A stretch of DNA of 40,379 nucleotides. It comes from Candidatus Omnitrophota bacterium (lineage in GTDB: Bacteria; Omnitrophota; Gorgyraeia; 2-02-FULL-51-18). Under the pieces are notes generated by a model. The model was not told where the DNA came from and did no database searches. It saw nothing but the letters and a program-made list of their open reading frames with translations. Positions 6,544 through 15,900 of this stretch are shown here, one piece after another. The stretch is taken from the NCBI GenBank assembly GCA_022072175.1, contig JAJVIE010000008.1:1-40379 (forward strand), written 5' to 3'. The position numbers were made by a program, and so were the translations under genes. Position 1 is the stretch's first letter. Every line of letters begins with the position of its first letter.

Positions 6544-9095
6544 TGCCCGCGCCCAAAGAAATCGAGATCCTGGAATGGTACGGCCTCAACTCAAAGACGA
6601 GCGAGGCCGCACTCCCTCTCGGTTTCAGCAACTCGCTCTACAACATGGACCTCTCGATCCCCGGCGTCGCCAAGACCATCGGCGGCTTCACGCCGTTCAC
6701 GGTACCCGGCATCAAGCACATCCAGACATTCAAGGCGGAGCCGGACCAGGAGTCCGGCGTCACGTCGGTCGACAGGAGCTTCCTCGTCCGGCCCGCTCCC
6801 GGCAGTCTCATCGTCGTCTCGATCGTCGCTTTTGACGGCGGCGGCGCTCCGACCATCTCCGACGTCACGGACAACCAGTCGAACGCCTACGTCTCGGCCG
6901 TTGAAAAAGTGAGCGCGAGCGGGGACACCCGCGTCGCCCTTTACTACGCGAAGAACATCGACACCGGCACGCCGTTCACGGTCACGGTCGACTTCTCCGG
7001 CTCCTGCGATGCGATCGTCGTCATCAGCGAGTTCGTCGGCGCGGACCCGACGTCGCCCCTGGCCGACACGAGCGACGCCAATGGAAGCTCGACGGCGCCG
7101 GCGCCTGGGTCGCTTACCCCTGCGGAGGACGACTCGCTTTTCATCGGAGTCGTTTCCCACGAGGCGGGCGCCGACGTCACCATCACGCCCGACGCGGCCT
7201 ACGAGGAACTGGCGGAGCAGGAAGCAGGATCGTCCGGGCCCGTCATCAGCGTCATCGACGACATGAGCGACGACGCGAGCAACCCCGCATGGACGCTCGG
7301 AAGCTCCCAGGCATGGACCGCCATCGGCGCGTGCTTCACGCCCGCGCAGGACCTCGGCGGAGAAGTGAGCCGCATCTTCGACTTCTACCGGCCGGACGAC
7401 CAGGTCCATCACTTCCTCGTGGGGATCGAGGACGGCCGCGTCGGAGTCATCGACTCGAACGGCATTTTGACGAACCTCACGGCGGACCTCACACCCGGCG
7501 AGATTTGCGACTTCGTAAAGTTCAAGAACACCTGCTACTTCGGGAACGGCGAGGACGACAACATGGCGACCGACGGCTCCGTCGCCGGCACGCGCAAGTG
7601 GGGCATCGCCGCGCCTTCCACGAATCCCTCCGTCGCATCCGGCGGGGCCGGCGCCCTCACCGGCGTCTACAAGTACAAGGTCACGTTCTACAACGACGAC
7701 ACCGGCCACGAGTCGAACGCGAACCCCGGCATCGTGCAGATCACGACGGCCGGCAACGACGTCGACATGACGAGCATCCCCGTCTCTACGGACCCGCAGG
7801 TCACGCGCCGGCGAATCTACCGCACGACGTCGGGAGGCGGCATCTACTTTTTCCTGCACGAGATCACGGACAACACGACCACGACCTACACCGACAACGC
7901 GGCGGACTCGACGCTCGGCACGACCGAAGTGCCGGAGGACAACGACCCGCCGGACGACTTCGTTTTCCTGGAAGAATGGGACGGCCGCATTTGGGGCGCC
8001 CCGAAGAACTCGACGACGCTTCACTTCTGCAACTCGACGTACCTCACGCCGTCGGGCACGGGGCTCCCGGAGGAATCCTTCTCCCAGGACAACCGCATCT
8101 TCTTGTTCAAGGAGATCCGGGCCATCAAGAAGTCACCCACGTTCAACGAGCTTTGGGTCCACTTGGAAGGCGGCGAGATCATCGCCATCCAACCGACCGG
8201 GGACCCGGACGACCCGTACATCCCGGTCCAACGCGCCAACGTCTTTTCGGCCGTGTCGCACTACGCGGTCGTCAACATCTACAACCAACAATGGTACATC
8301 GACGAGTCCGCCCGCATCATCTCGATCGACTCGTCCGGCTTCGTGCGCTACGTCTCGGAGAACATCGAGCCGAACCTCGTGGGCGACAAGGGCTTCACCG
8401 GCGCCAACTTCGCCCGGCTCAAGTTCTGCCAGGCCGTCCACTACAAGAAGGGCACGAAAAACCAGTACCGCATCGCGCTCGCCGAAAGCGGGCAGACGAC
8501 CTTCAACCGCGTTTACGCCGCGAACTATTTGCAGATGACGCCGGCGGACGCGAAGGGCGACACGCATCCGGTTTGGGAGGAACATCGTATCGGGAGCTTC
8601 ACGGCGCTCGGCATCGTGAAGGACACGAACAACCAGGACATCCTCTACTCCGGCTCGACCGACTCGCTCGTGATGAAGCAGGACTTCGGCACGAACTTCA
8701 ACGGCACGGCGATCGAGTGGTCGTTTTCGATCGGATGGAGCCGGACCGCAAAGACGCCGGACATCACGGACCTCCTTCGGTGGATCAAGGCGTACTTCAA
8801 CCCGACCGGGAACTACAATATCTCGATGCTCGTCGAGTTCGACTTCGGCACGTCCGGCGGCCAGGTGTACTCGCTCAATTTGAATCAGACCGGCGACGAA
8901 CTCGACGTCGACTTCATTCTCGACGAATCGCTTCTCGCGGGCCTGGGCCTCAAGCCCATCGAGCAGGACGTCGGCGGAGACTACAACTACGTCCGCGTGA
9001 CGTTCATGGGGAACGCGCTCGATCAAACGATGGAACTCCACAACGTCGTCCTCATGCCGATACAGACGGAGGGCTTCCGCCGCCATGCAGAATAA
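6543..9095 (+). CDS. Large tail protein, nozzle / tail tubular protein B-like, with inserted beta domain
   Basis: 850 residues. The N-terminus (EWYGLNSKTSEAALPLGFS) and the region from ~residue 275 resemble podovirus tail nozzle or stabilisation proteins (P22 gp10, T7 gp12 type), which build a beta-propeller-like tube at the tail tip. Supporting segments are VHHFLVGIEDGRVGVID, CYFGNGEDDNM, YKYKVTFYNDDTGHES, FLEEWDGRIWGAP and ELWVHLEGGEIIAIQP. Residues ~70-265 look like a separate inserted beta-sandwich (LIVVSIVAFDGGGAP, VALYYAKNIDTG, FIGVVSHEAGAD) of a kind seen in many surface and phage proteins. The assignment is by pattern and gene order. Confidence 0.65.
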   Translation: MPAPKEIEILEWYGLNSKTSEAALPLGFSNSLYNMDLSIPGVAKTIGGFTPFTVPGIKHIQTFKAEPDQESGVTSVDRSFLVRPAPGSLIVVSIVAFDGGGAPTISDVTDNQSNAYVSAVEKVSASGDTRVALYYAKNIDTGTPFTVTVDFSGSCDAIVVISEFVGADPTSPLADTSDANGSSTAPAPGSLTPAEDDSLFIGVVSHEAGADVTITPDAAYEELAEQEAGSSGPVISVIDDMSDDASNPAWTLGSSQAWTAIGACFTPAQDLGGEVSRIFDFYRPDDQVHHFLVGIEDGRVGVIDSNGILTNLTADLTPGEICDFVKFKNTCYFGNGEDDNMATDGSVAGTRKWGIAAPSTNPSVASGGAGALTGVYKYKVTFYNDDTGHESNANPGIVQITTAGNDVDMTSIPVSTDPQVTRRRIYRTTSGGGIYFFLHEITDNTTTTYTDNAADSTLGTTEVPEDNDPPDDFVFLEEWDGRIWGAPKNSTTLHFCNSTYLTPSGTGLPEESFSQDNRIFLFKEIRAIKKSPTFNELWVHLEGGEIIAIQPTGDPDDPYIPVQRANVFSAVSHYAVVNIYNQQWYIDESARIISIDSSGFVRYVSENIEPNLVGDKGFTGANFARLKFCQAVHYKKGTKNQYRIALAESGQTTFNRVYAANYLQMTPADAKGDTHPVWEEHRIGSFTALGIVKDTNNQDILYSGSTDSLVMKQDFGTNFNGTAIEWSFSIGWSRTAKTPDITDLLRWIKAYFNPTGNYNISMLVEFDFGTSGGQVYSLNLNQTGDELDVDFILDESLLAGLGLKPIEQDVGGDYNYVRVTFMGNALDQTMELHNVVLMPIQTEGFRRHAE

Positions 9096-9513
9096 GAACG
9101 GCAACGGCGGGACGTACCTCACCGGCTCCGAATACGGGCGCAACAACCCGCACGAGGTCGACGCCCAGGAGACGCGGCGCCGGCAGGGGCTTCTCGCGAA
9201 GGACGTCGAACCGACTGGCGTCAAGACGGTCAAGGCGGACTACCACGTCGAGGCGACCGACCGGGTCATCCTCGTCGACGCAACGCCCGGAGCGGTCCGC
9301 ATCCTGCTCCCAAAGACGGCCGATGTTTTCCGCCGGACGATTATGATTAAGAAAATCGACTCATCGGGCAACGCCGTCACGATCGAGCCGAACCGAAACG
9401 CCCTGGGGACCGAACTCATCGACGGCGCGTCGACGCTCGCCATCTCGACGCAGTACGCCGTCAAAAACCTGTACGCCGGAGAGGGGGCCTGGTGGGTCCT
9501 CGCCGACCGTTGA
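9085..9513 (+). CDS. Small tail-fibre type beta protein
   Basis: 142 residues, overlapping the end of the nozzle gene by 11 bases. The C-terminal 90 residues (ILVDATPGAVRILLP, TIMIKKIDSSGNAVTIEP, STLAISTQYAVKNL, then GAWWVLADR) follow a beta motif recurrent in phage tail fibres and virion surface proteins. The N-terminal 45 residues are hydrophilic and may anchor it. It probably decorates the tail. The TGA stop at 9511-9513 lies inside the -35 element of the following promoter. Confidence 0.6.
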   Translation: MQNKNGNGGTYLTGSEYGRNNPHEVDAQETRRRQGLLAKDVEPTGVKTVKADYHVEATDRVILVDATPGAVRILLPKTADVFRRTIMIKKIDSSGNAVTIEPNRNALGTELIDGASTLAISTQYAVKNLYAGEGAWWVLADR

Positions 9514-9538
9514 AAATTGGGGGGCGAAGTGGTACTAT
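9510..9538 (+). promoter_or_regulatory. Sigma70-like promoter, predicted leaderless start for the gene at 9545
   Basis: TTGAAA (9510-9515), a 17-base spacer containing GGGGGG, and TACTAT (9533-9538) with an extended -10 TGG directly upstream. The ATG at 9545 lies six bases after the -10, at the expected transcription start, and there is no purine-rich ribosome site before it. A leaderless mRNA is therefore predicted. The G-run spacer and TGGTACTAT are shared with the promoter at 35367. Confidence 0.65.
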
Positions 9539-9544
9539 CTTCCC

Positions 9545-9952
9545 ATGAGCATCATCGACCGCTTCCGAAAAAAGAAACCGACCAACGGCTTCGAGGGAAT
9601 CCCGAAGCCGATGGACCCCATCGAGTTCGGCAAGTGGATCATCGAGTTCAACCCTCCCTTCGGCTTCCTCGTGAAGAACACAAAGACGCCGGAGGAATAT
9701 CACTTTTTCGGGGACAGCGACGGATGGGTCACGAGCCGGCACGGGCAACCGGGCAAGCAAGCGGCGCTCGCGTACTCCACGCGGTCCCTTCTCACGGGAA
9801 CCTTTTACCCGCAAGCGACGTGCTTCGTAGACAAGGAGTCCACGAAGAAAGCGTCGCGCATCATGGAACTGCAAGCGAAAAAGCATCTTACGCAGGACGA
9901 GACGACCGAGCTTTTGGATTTGACTGGCGTCAAGCCGCTTAACAAAAAGTAA
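9545..9952 (+). CDS. Hypothetical protein in an autonomous promoter-terminator cassette
   Basis: 135 residues, no recognised family. The N-terminus is basic (SIIDRFRKKKPT), the middle is aromatic-rich (EFGKWIIEFNPPFGFLVK, EEYHFFGDSDGWV) and the C-terminus is a helical charged segment (MELQAKKHLTQDETTELLDL). There is no signal or membrane segment. It has its own promoter ending six bases before its ATG and a strong terminator 31 bases after its stop, so it is transcribed independently of the flanking tail genes. That arrangement is typical of accessory 'moron'-type genes; the function is unknown. Confidence 0.65.
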   Translation: MSIIDRFRKKKPTNGFEGIPKPMDPIEFGKWIIEFNPPFGFLVKNTKTPEEYHFFGDSDGWVTSRHGQPGKQAALAYSTRSLLTGTFYPQATCFVDKESTKKASRIMELQAKKHLTQDETTELLDLTGVKPLNKK

Positions 9953-9983
9953 GATAGCTCACCGATCAACTTTACGGCCTACG

Positions 9984-10017
9984 AGCCGATCGCCACACCA
10001 GGCGGTCGGCTTTTTTT
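9984..10017 (+). terminator. Strong intrinsic terminator
   Basis: An 11-bp stem (9984-9994 with 10001-10011, one G-T wobble), loop ACACCA, then a run of seven T (10011-10017). A textbook rho-independent terminator on the + strand. It closes the 9545 cassette and would also stop transcription coming from the tail genes upstream unless read through. Confidence 0.85.
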
Positions 10018-10030
10018 GTTTGGGGGAAAG

Positions 10031-11071
10031 ATGGCACAGGTAACGATAACGCCCTTCGTAGCGAACACGGTCCTCACGGCGGCGGCGCTCAACAACGCCT
10101 TCAACGCCATCATCAACCAGGTCAACGGGAACCTCGACTCGACGAACCTGGCGAACGGAGCCGTCACCGCCGTGAAGCTCGCGACCGGCGCCGTCGACCT
10201 GGCCGGCACGAAAGTCACCGGCAACCTTCCAGTCTCGAAGCTCAATTCCGGCACGGGCGCCTCCGCCTCGACCTTTTGGCGCGGCGACGGGACCTGGGCC
10301 GCGCCCGGCGCGAACGCTCCCCTGGGCTACATCTACGGCCTGGTCATCTCGAACAACGCCGGCGACTCGACGAACGACCTGGACTTCTCCGCCGGCGCGT
10401 GCCGCGACGTCGACGACACCATGACGATCGAGGTCGCCGCACTCACCAAGCGCATCGACACGACGTTCTCCGAAGGCAACAACGGCGGTATGCTCGACAC
10501 CGGAAGCATCGGCGCGTCGCCGGACCTCATCGCTTTCTTCGCCATCGGGGACACGACCGGCGTCAAGTCGGGCGACATCATCGCCACGAAAGCCGCGCCC
10601 GCGACGGGGCCCGCGATGCCGGCCGGCTTCGACTCCATGCGCTATATCGGGTCGAGGTATTGGACCGGCTCCGCCTGGTCGAAGTTCTTTTCGGTCGGGA
10701 ACGGCCCGCAACGGTACGTCGAACTTTTCAGTCCGATCATCCTGGCGTCCGGTTTCAGCGCGACGAGCTTCACCGACGTCGACGCCTCCGCCTACATCGC
10801 GGACGGCTACGCGACGCGCATCACGGTCAAGCACCAGTCGAGCCAAAGCGGGACCGCGCAGGTAAACCTTTACGCCAGGCCGAACGGATCGACGCAAGCG
10901 GTCGGCACGGAGAACATCGTCGGCTCCGACCACGACGACCAGTCCGGCCCCGGCAACCCGTCCGCGACGCAGACGTGGGAGCAGGTACTCGACACCGGCG
11001 GCATCTACGAAGCGGCCGTCTCGTCGGGCTCCGGCAACATTCACCTGCGCGGCTTCATGGAGAGCGTCTAA
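10031..11071 (+). CDS. Tail fibre protein
   Basis: 346 residues from ATG 10031 behind GGGGGAAAG. The TTG at 10016 is within the terminator tail and is unlikely to be used. Residues ~35-85 hold iterated [19 protein letters not shown]-type repeats, and [15 protein letters not shown] (~80-95) is a variant of the well-known tail-fibre motif ending in GDGTWA. The following region is a beta-rich head with a Gly-rich end. It is expected to be part of the adsorption apparatus. There is no obvious promoter between the terminator and this gene, so expression may need read-through. Confidence 0.75.
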   Translation: MAQVTITPFVANTVLTAAALNNAFNAIINQVNGNLDSTNLANGAVTAVKLATGAVDLAGTKVTGNLPVSKLNSGTGASASTFWRGDGTWAAPGANAPLGYIYGLVISNNAGDSTNDLDFSAGACRDVDDTMTIEVAALTKRIDTTFSEGNNGGMLDTGSIGASPDLIAFFAIGDTTGVKSGDIIATKAAPATGPAMPAGFDSMRYIGSRYWTGSAWSKFFSVGNGPQRYVELFSPIILASGFSATSFTDVDASAYIADGYATRITVKHQSSQSGTAQVNLYARPNGSTQAVGTENIVGSDHDDQSGPGNPSATQTWEQVLDTGGIYEAAVSSGSGNIHLRGFMESV

Positions 11072-11072
11072 C

Positions 11073-11627
11073 ATGGCTTACCAGGCAAAGTTTTTTTACT
11101 ACATCGAGAAGGGCAAGGTCGTCTCCTGGCAGACCGGGAGCGTCATCGACTACGACCACGAGGAAGCGGTCCTGCTTCCCGTCACGGCGTCGAACCCGAA
11201 GGTCATCGGCGTCGACGGCAAGGGCAAGCTCATCAAGGAAACGCTCGCACAGCGCGACGCCCGCATCGAAGCGATGCGTACCGCGAAGGTCGTGAAGCTC
11301 GAAGCGAAAAAGCTCGAACGTCAAAACGACGAGTCCGTCACCGAGAACCGTGCGAAGGCATGGGTCGCGGAGGACCCGACGAACCGCTCCTACATCCTCA
11401 AGGACGCGCCGGTCGCGCAAGTGCCGGCGAAGTTCCTCGTTTTCGAGGCCGGCGACGTGCGCGAGATGACGCACGACGAAAAGAAGGACGTCGTGAAGGC
11501 CGAAAAGGACGCGGACAAGGCCGAGAAACAGGCCAAGAAAAACCGCCGGAAGTCTATCCGGCAAAAACTCAAGGCGCTCAACCTCGACGACGAAGAAGTC
11601 GACGAGGTCATCGGCGGAAAGGATTAA
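11073..11627 (+). CDS. Hypothetical fibre-associated protein with charged helical C-terminus
   Basis: 184 residues, starting one base after the fibre gene's stop. The N-terminal 70 residues are compact and beta-rich (FFYYIEKGKVVSWQTGSV). The region around residue 120-160 is almost entirely Lys/Glu/Asp/Ala helix. Immediate coupling to the fibre gene suggests a fibre accessory or chaperone, but no family is recognised. Confidence 0.5.
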   Translation: MAYQAKFFYYIEKGKVVSWQTGSVIDYDHEEAVLLPVTASNPKVIGVDGKGKLIKETLAQRDARIEAMRTAKVVKLEAKKLERQNDESVTENRAKAWVAEDPTNRSYILKDAPVAQVPAKFLVFEAGDVREMTHDEKKDVVKAEKDADKAEKQAKKNRRKSIRQKLKALNLDDEEVDEVIGGKD

Positions 11628-11630
11628 GTC

Positions 11631-12308
11631 ATGGCGTTCATGTCCGTCGCGATCCCTGCGGCTATGTCGATCGGAAAGGCGCTCCTGCAAAGGGGCAAAA
11701 AGGCCGAGTCCGTCGACATCCCCAAGCTCGACATCCCGGAATACGGGGCTTTCAAGTCCAAGTACGACGACCCGTCGTCCGAGCAAATCTACGACTTTTA
11801 CTCGCGCCGCTCGAAGGGCACGGACGTCGGCCTGGGCGCCGACGACCTCACGATGCTCAACGCGGCCGCCATCGACCAGTCGACGCGGGAAGGCAACGAA
11901 CTCACGCGCCGCTCCCTGGCCGGCCACCGCACCAGGACCGGCGGGATGGAGACGGGCGGGACCGGACGCATCGAACGCGCCGGCGTCGGGCAGATGCTTC
12001 AAAGCCGCTCGAAGGCCATGCGCGACATCGCCATCCAGAACGCCGTCTTGAAGCACAACGACATTTGGGCCGGGACCGAAGGGCTCTCCGGCTTCCTGGG
12101 CGATGAGCGCACGCAACAGAACCGCCAATGGACCGCCGCGAGAGCGAAGGCGCTCGACGAGTACGGCCCGCGTGCGGCCCAGGCCGAGGAAGATGCCAAG
12201 ACGACCGAACTCAACCGGCAACGGAAGGCCAAGTTCGCGGACGACCTTTGGAGCGTCGGCGATTCGCTTTCCAGTCGGCTAGTCGACCTTTTCAAGCCGA
12301 AGGCGTAA
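11631..12308 (+). CDS. Putative internal virion (ejection) protein, small
   Basis: 225 residues. The N-terminus has a short hydrophobic Ala/Met/Ile helix (residues 2-20) and a Lys-rich patch. The rest is Ala/Arg/Gln-rich helix with a Gly-rich hinge around residue 105 (RTRTGGMETGGTGR). Podoviruses commonly place two or three internal virion proteins, the last very large, after the tail genes; this gene, the next one and the giant gene at 12996 fit that order. Assignment is by order and composition. Confidence 0.5.
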   Translation: MAFMSVAIPAAMSIGKALLQRGKKAESVDIPKLDIPEYGAFKSKYDDPSSEQIYDFYSRRSKGTDVGLGADDLTMLNAAAIDQSTREGNELTRRSLAGHRTRTGGMETGGTGRIERAGVGQMLQSRSKAMRDIAIQNAVLKHNDIWAGTEGLSGFLGDERTQQNRQWTAARAKALDEYGPRAAQAEEDAKTTELNRQRKAKFADDLWSVGDSLSSRLVDLFKPKA

Positions 12309-12318
12309 GGGGGACACC

Positions 12319-12996
12319 ATGCCTATCAGACACGACCTCTACCTCGACGACGTTCCGCGAGTCGGGACCGAACTGCGCGAGCGCAAGAAGCTCGAAGAAA
12401 CGTCGGCCAGGAAGATCGCCGAGCAAGAAGCTCTCGAAACCGTTCGCGGCCGCGAGCGCCGCGCCACCATGCGCGAGAAGGCGGACATGGACATCGAGTC
12501 CGCCAGGCGCAAGGTCGGCTTGAACGTCCGCGAGGACATGATCCGGCGCAACCGGGGCCTTCCCATCAAGGGCCAGGGCGTCGGCCGTTCCTTGCAGAGC
12601 AGGGCCGGCGGCTACAAGGCCCTCGACGACATCCCCCAGGAGGCCGGCGGCGTGCCCTTGAAGGGCGTCCGCCAGGACCCGTACACCGGGACCTACCTTC
12701 CGACCTTTGAACGCGAGCCCGTGCCGGACGAGATCCGCAAGGAACGCGGCTACGCCGAAATCGCCAACGAAAAGAAGATGGCCGAAGCCCGCCGGCGTTC
12801 CATGTACCCGTCGAACTTCGAGCGCCTGGGCGACGCCCTCACGTCGCGCCTCACGTCTTTCATCGGCGGCGGTAAGAGACAAGCGGCCGCCGAGCCCGAC
12901 TACAACAGCATGAGCGAGGACGAACTCTACGCCCTGGCGCAGAAGGGCGACGCTCGTGCCATTGAAGCCGGGAAGCGACGCTTTGGAAGCCAGTAA
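12319..12996 (+). CDS. Putative internal virion protein, helical and basic
   Basis: 225 residues with ribosome site AAGGGGGA. Residues 15-75 are a long charged helix rich in Arg and Glu. The C-terminus carries YNSMSEDELYALAQKGDARA, resembling a short acidic motif (SMSDEEL type) that often occurs at the ends of phage internal virion and polyvalent proteins. The stop overlaps the giant gene's start (TAATG), so the two are translationally coupled and probably packaged together. Confidence 0.5.
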   Translation: MPIRHDLYLDDVPRVGTELRERKKLEETSARKIAEQEALETVRGRERRATMREKADMDIESARRKVGLNVREDMIRRNRGLPIKGQGVGRSLQSRAGGYKALDDIPQEAGGVPLKGVRQDPYTGTYLPTFEREPVPDEIRKERGYAEIANEKKMAEARRRSMYPSNFERLGDALTSRLTSFIGGGKRQAAAEPDYNSMSEDELYALAQKGDARAIEAGKRRFGSQ

Positions 12997-15900
12997 TGCC
13001 GGCCCGTTACGACTGGTCGGTTTTCGACCAACCCCCCGGAAAGACTGCCTCCGGCGAGCCGGCGGCCGCTCCCAAGCGGAAGTACGACTGGGACGCCCTG
13101 GCTCAAGAGACGCTTAAACCCGCCCGGAAACCCGTCCAGGAAGGCGCAGGACAAGCGCTTCCCCCCGAAAACGAGGTAATGCCCCAGGGCATCCGCATCG
13201 AAGGCCCCCAGGAGCCCGGCTACAAGCGCTTCCTGCGCGGCGCGAAGGAGACGGCGGAGTCCGCCGCCGCCGGCGTCGCCTCCGGCACTATCGGCCTTTC
13301 CGAGTCGCTTTACAGACTGCCGGAAGCCGCCGCACGCACGGCCGCCGGCGGGCTCGATACGTTCACGACTTTCAAGAAGGAAGCGGCCGCCCGCCTGGGC
13401 GACTACGCCGCGAAGTACAAGCTCCCGGCGCCGAAGCCGGAGTCCATCGACGCCTTTCTCACGCCGTTTTCGCCGGTCCTGGCGAAGTCCCAGGAGGTCG
13501 CGGACGCGCTCCGCATCGCGGGCCCGCTCGTCGGGCGCGGCGAAATCGCGGGCAAGAAGTACGGCCTCACCTTCCGGGGCCGCAAGTTCGGCGGCCTCTC
13601 CGACGTGGCCGACGAGATCCACCTGGCGCAGACCCTTCTCCCCGAACTCCACCCGGCCTTCAAGCGCAACGCGGACCTGGCGGCCGAGGCCGACCTGGGG
13701 ATGACGGAGCTTTTGCAGGGCCGGCCGGAGCGCATGAAGAACGTGGTCATGGACCCGCGTGCCTGGGCCGGCTTCATCGGCCAGGCGGTCCCGTCCCTCG
13801 TCACGGCGGCCGCATCCGGCGGCTCCCTGGGCGTCATGGGCGTCATGGAAGCGCTCGACACGGCCAACGACGCGGCCGACTTCGAGAAGCGCACGGGGAT
13901 CAAAATGTCCGACGCCGAGTTCGCCCAGGCCCTCGTGCAGACGGGCGCCATCAACGCGAAGCTCGAAGCGATCGGCTTGGGCCAGGTATTGAAGAAGGTC
14001 CCGGCGCGGCCGTTTCTCAAGGCCATCATGCAACGCGGCGCGGCCGGCATCACCGAAGGCGTCACCGAAGCGCTCCAACAATTCAACTCCAACTGGGCGA
14101 AAAAGCTCTCCTACGACCCCTCGCAGTCGCTCGCGGAAGGCATCGTGCCCTCCGCGATGGGCGGCATGGGCTCCGGCGTCGCGTTCGGCGGCCGCACGGA
14201 AGCGGTCGAGTCCGGCACGCAAGCCGGCGAGGGCCAACCGAACGTCCGCATCGAAGGACCGAAGCCGTCCCCCGTCGAACTCCTGGACTCCCTGGCCGAG
14301 ACGATCAAAGAGGACCCGAACCTCTCGCCGGTCCGCAAGGACGCGCTCATCGAAATCGTTTGGGAGAACCGCAAGGAACTCATGGAATACTTCGCCGACG
14401 ACCGGAAGTCGCCGGAGGAAATCCTCCGCCGCATCCAGGAGATCGAGTCGAAGAACCACGACCAACGGGACCCGGTCACGCAGGAAGTCGTGAAGCCAGC
14501 CGAGGCCATCTCCGGCGATGAGGCCGTCGAGTCCGAAGTCTTGAAGCAGGACTTGAAGGTCGGCAACCACAAGCCGAGCGAAGCCACGATGCAGGAGAAG
14601 GTCCTCGACCAAGTGGCCGGCGCCATCGTCGAGGGCTTCGACCAGGAGGCCCGCTCCGCAGTCGTCGAGACGCGCATGATCGCTCGCAAGGCCCGCAAGT
14701 CGAAGGGGCCCATCAAGGGCAAGCAGACCATCGTCGCCGAAGTGCGGCGTCGCGGCGGCCTCACGATGAAGTCCATCAAAGCGGCCGGCTACACCTACCA
14801 GGACTTCAAGGAGTTCGGGCTCCTGGGCGTCATCAACAACAAGACCGGGCAAAACATGGACTTCATGGCGAACGCTCTCCTGGGCGAAGATGCGTTCCGC
14901 CCTGGGAAGAACGAGGGCGTCCTGGACGCCTTCATGCGACACCTTAAAGAAAAAGCGACGCTCGCCTACGCGGACGCCGCCGACGAAATGGAGGCCGAGT
15001 ATGAAAAGAAATATCAAGAGTATGTTGAGCGATACGGCGAGCCCGAACCCGGAGAGGTCCGGGAAGCTGATCGGACTGCTCAAGCTCAAGCACAAAGCGA
15101 GATTCTATCGGAGACAGGCGGGGAGGATGCGTTCCTCGACCCCGACGAAGTCGCCGGAGTCCTCCGACAGCTAGACCTTGAGGAAGAAGCTCGCGGCATC
15201 ACGCAGAAGGACATCGTCAAGGAGATCATCGCGAAGGAGCCGAAGTCGATCAAGGAGATCGCCCAGGTCACGGGCATCCTTGAGCCGAACGTGCGGCGCA
15301 TCCTGGGCGTTGGCGCGAAGGACGGCACGTTCACCCGCGTCGACAAGGGCGTCTACGTCCTGCGTCAAGCCGGCCAGGACATCGCGTACATCCAAGCGGC
15401 CGATGCTTCCGAGACGCTTCCGAAACTCGTGGACGAGGGGATGCAGTTCGACGCGGTCCTGCTCGACATCCCCTACGACACGCCGGCCGTGCGCGGCGGG
15501 AACAGGGGCGCCAACCGCCAGTACAACCTCATGTCCGTCGACTCCTGGCGCAAGATCGCCGGCGCCATCGTGCGCGGCCTCCGCACCGACGAGTCGCCGG
15601 TTTATTATATGTACTCCCAGGCGAAGTCCGGCATGGCCGCGATGCAGAAGTACAACGACGTCCTGGGCGAAGTCGGCCTCAAGCCGGTCGCTCGCGGCGA
15701 GTACACGAAGCTCCAACTCGACGGCGTCACGCAGGTCCGCAATATGCGCGGCGACGTCGTTTTGCCCGAAGGCATCATCCTACTCACGCGCTCCGGCCAG
15801 TTCACAGAGAAGGCCGAGGCGCGGAACCTCAATTTCAAGCTCATCCGGCCGCGTGGGTATTCCACCGAGAAGCCGGCGGAGATGATCCGCTCGCTCATCA

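Noticed and set aside
10016-10030. Alternative TTG start for the tail fibre gene at 10016
   Set aside because: It lies in the terminator's T-run; ATG 10031 has a proper ribosome site.
12927-15095. Long minus-strand open frame of 722 codons
   Set aside because: It lies exactly opposite the giant gene, in a GC-rich genome where reverse frames stay open by codon bias; no ribosome site or recognisable domain.
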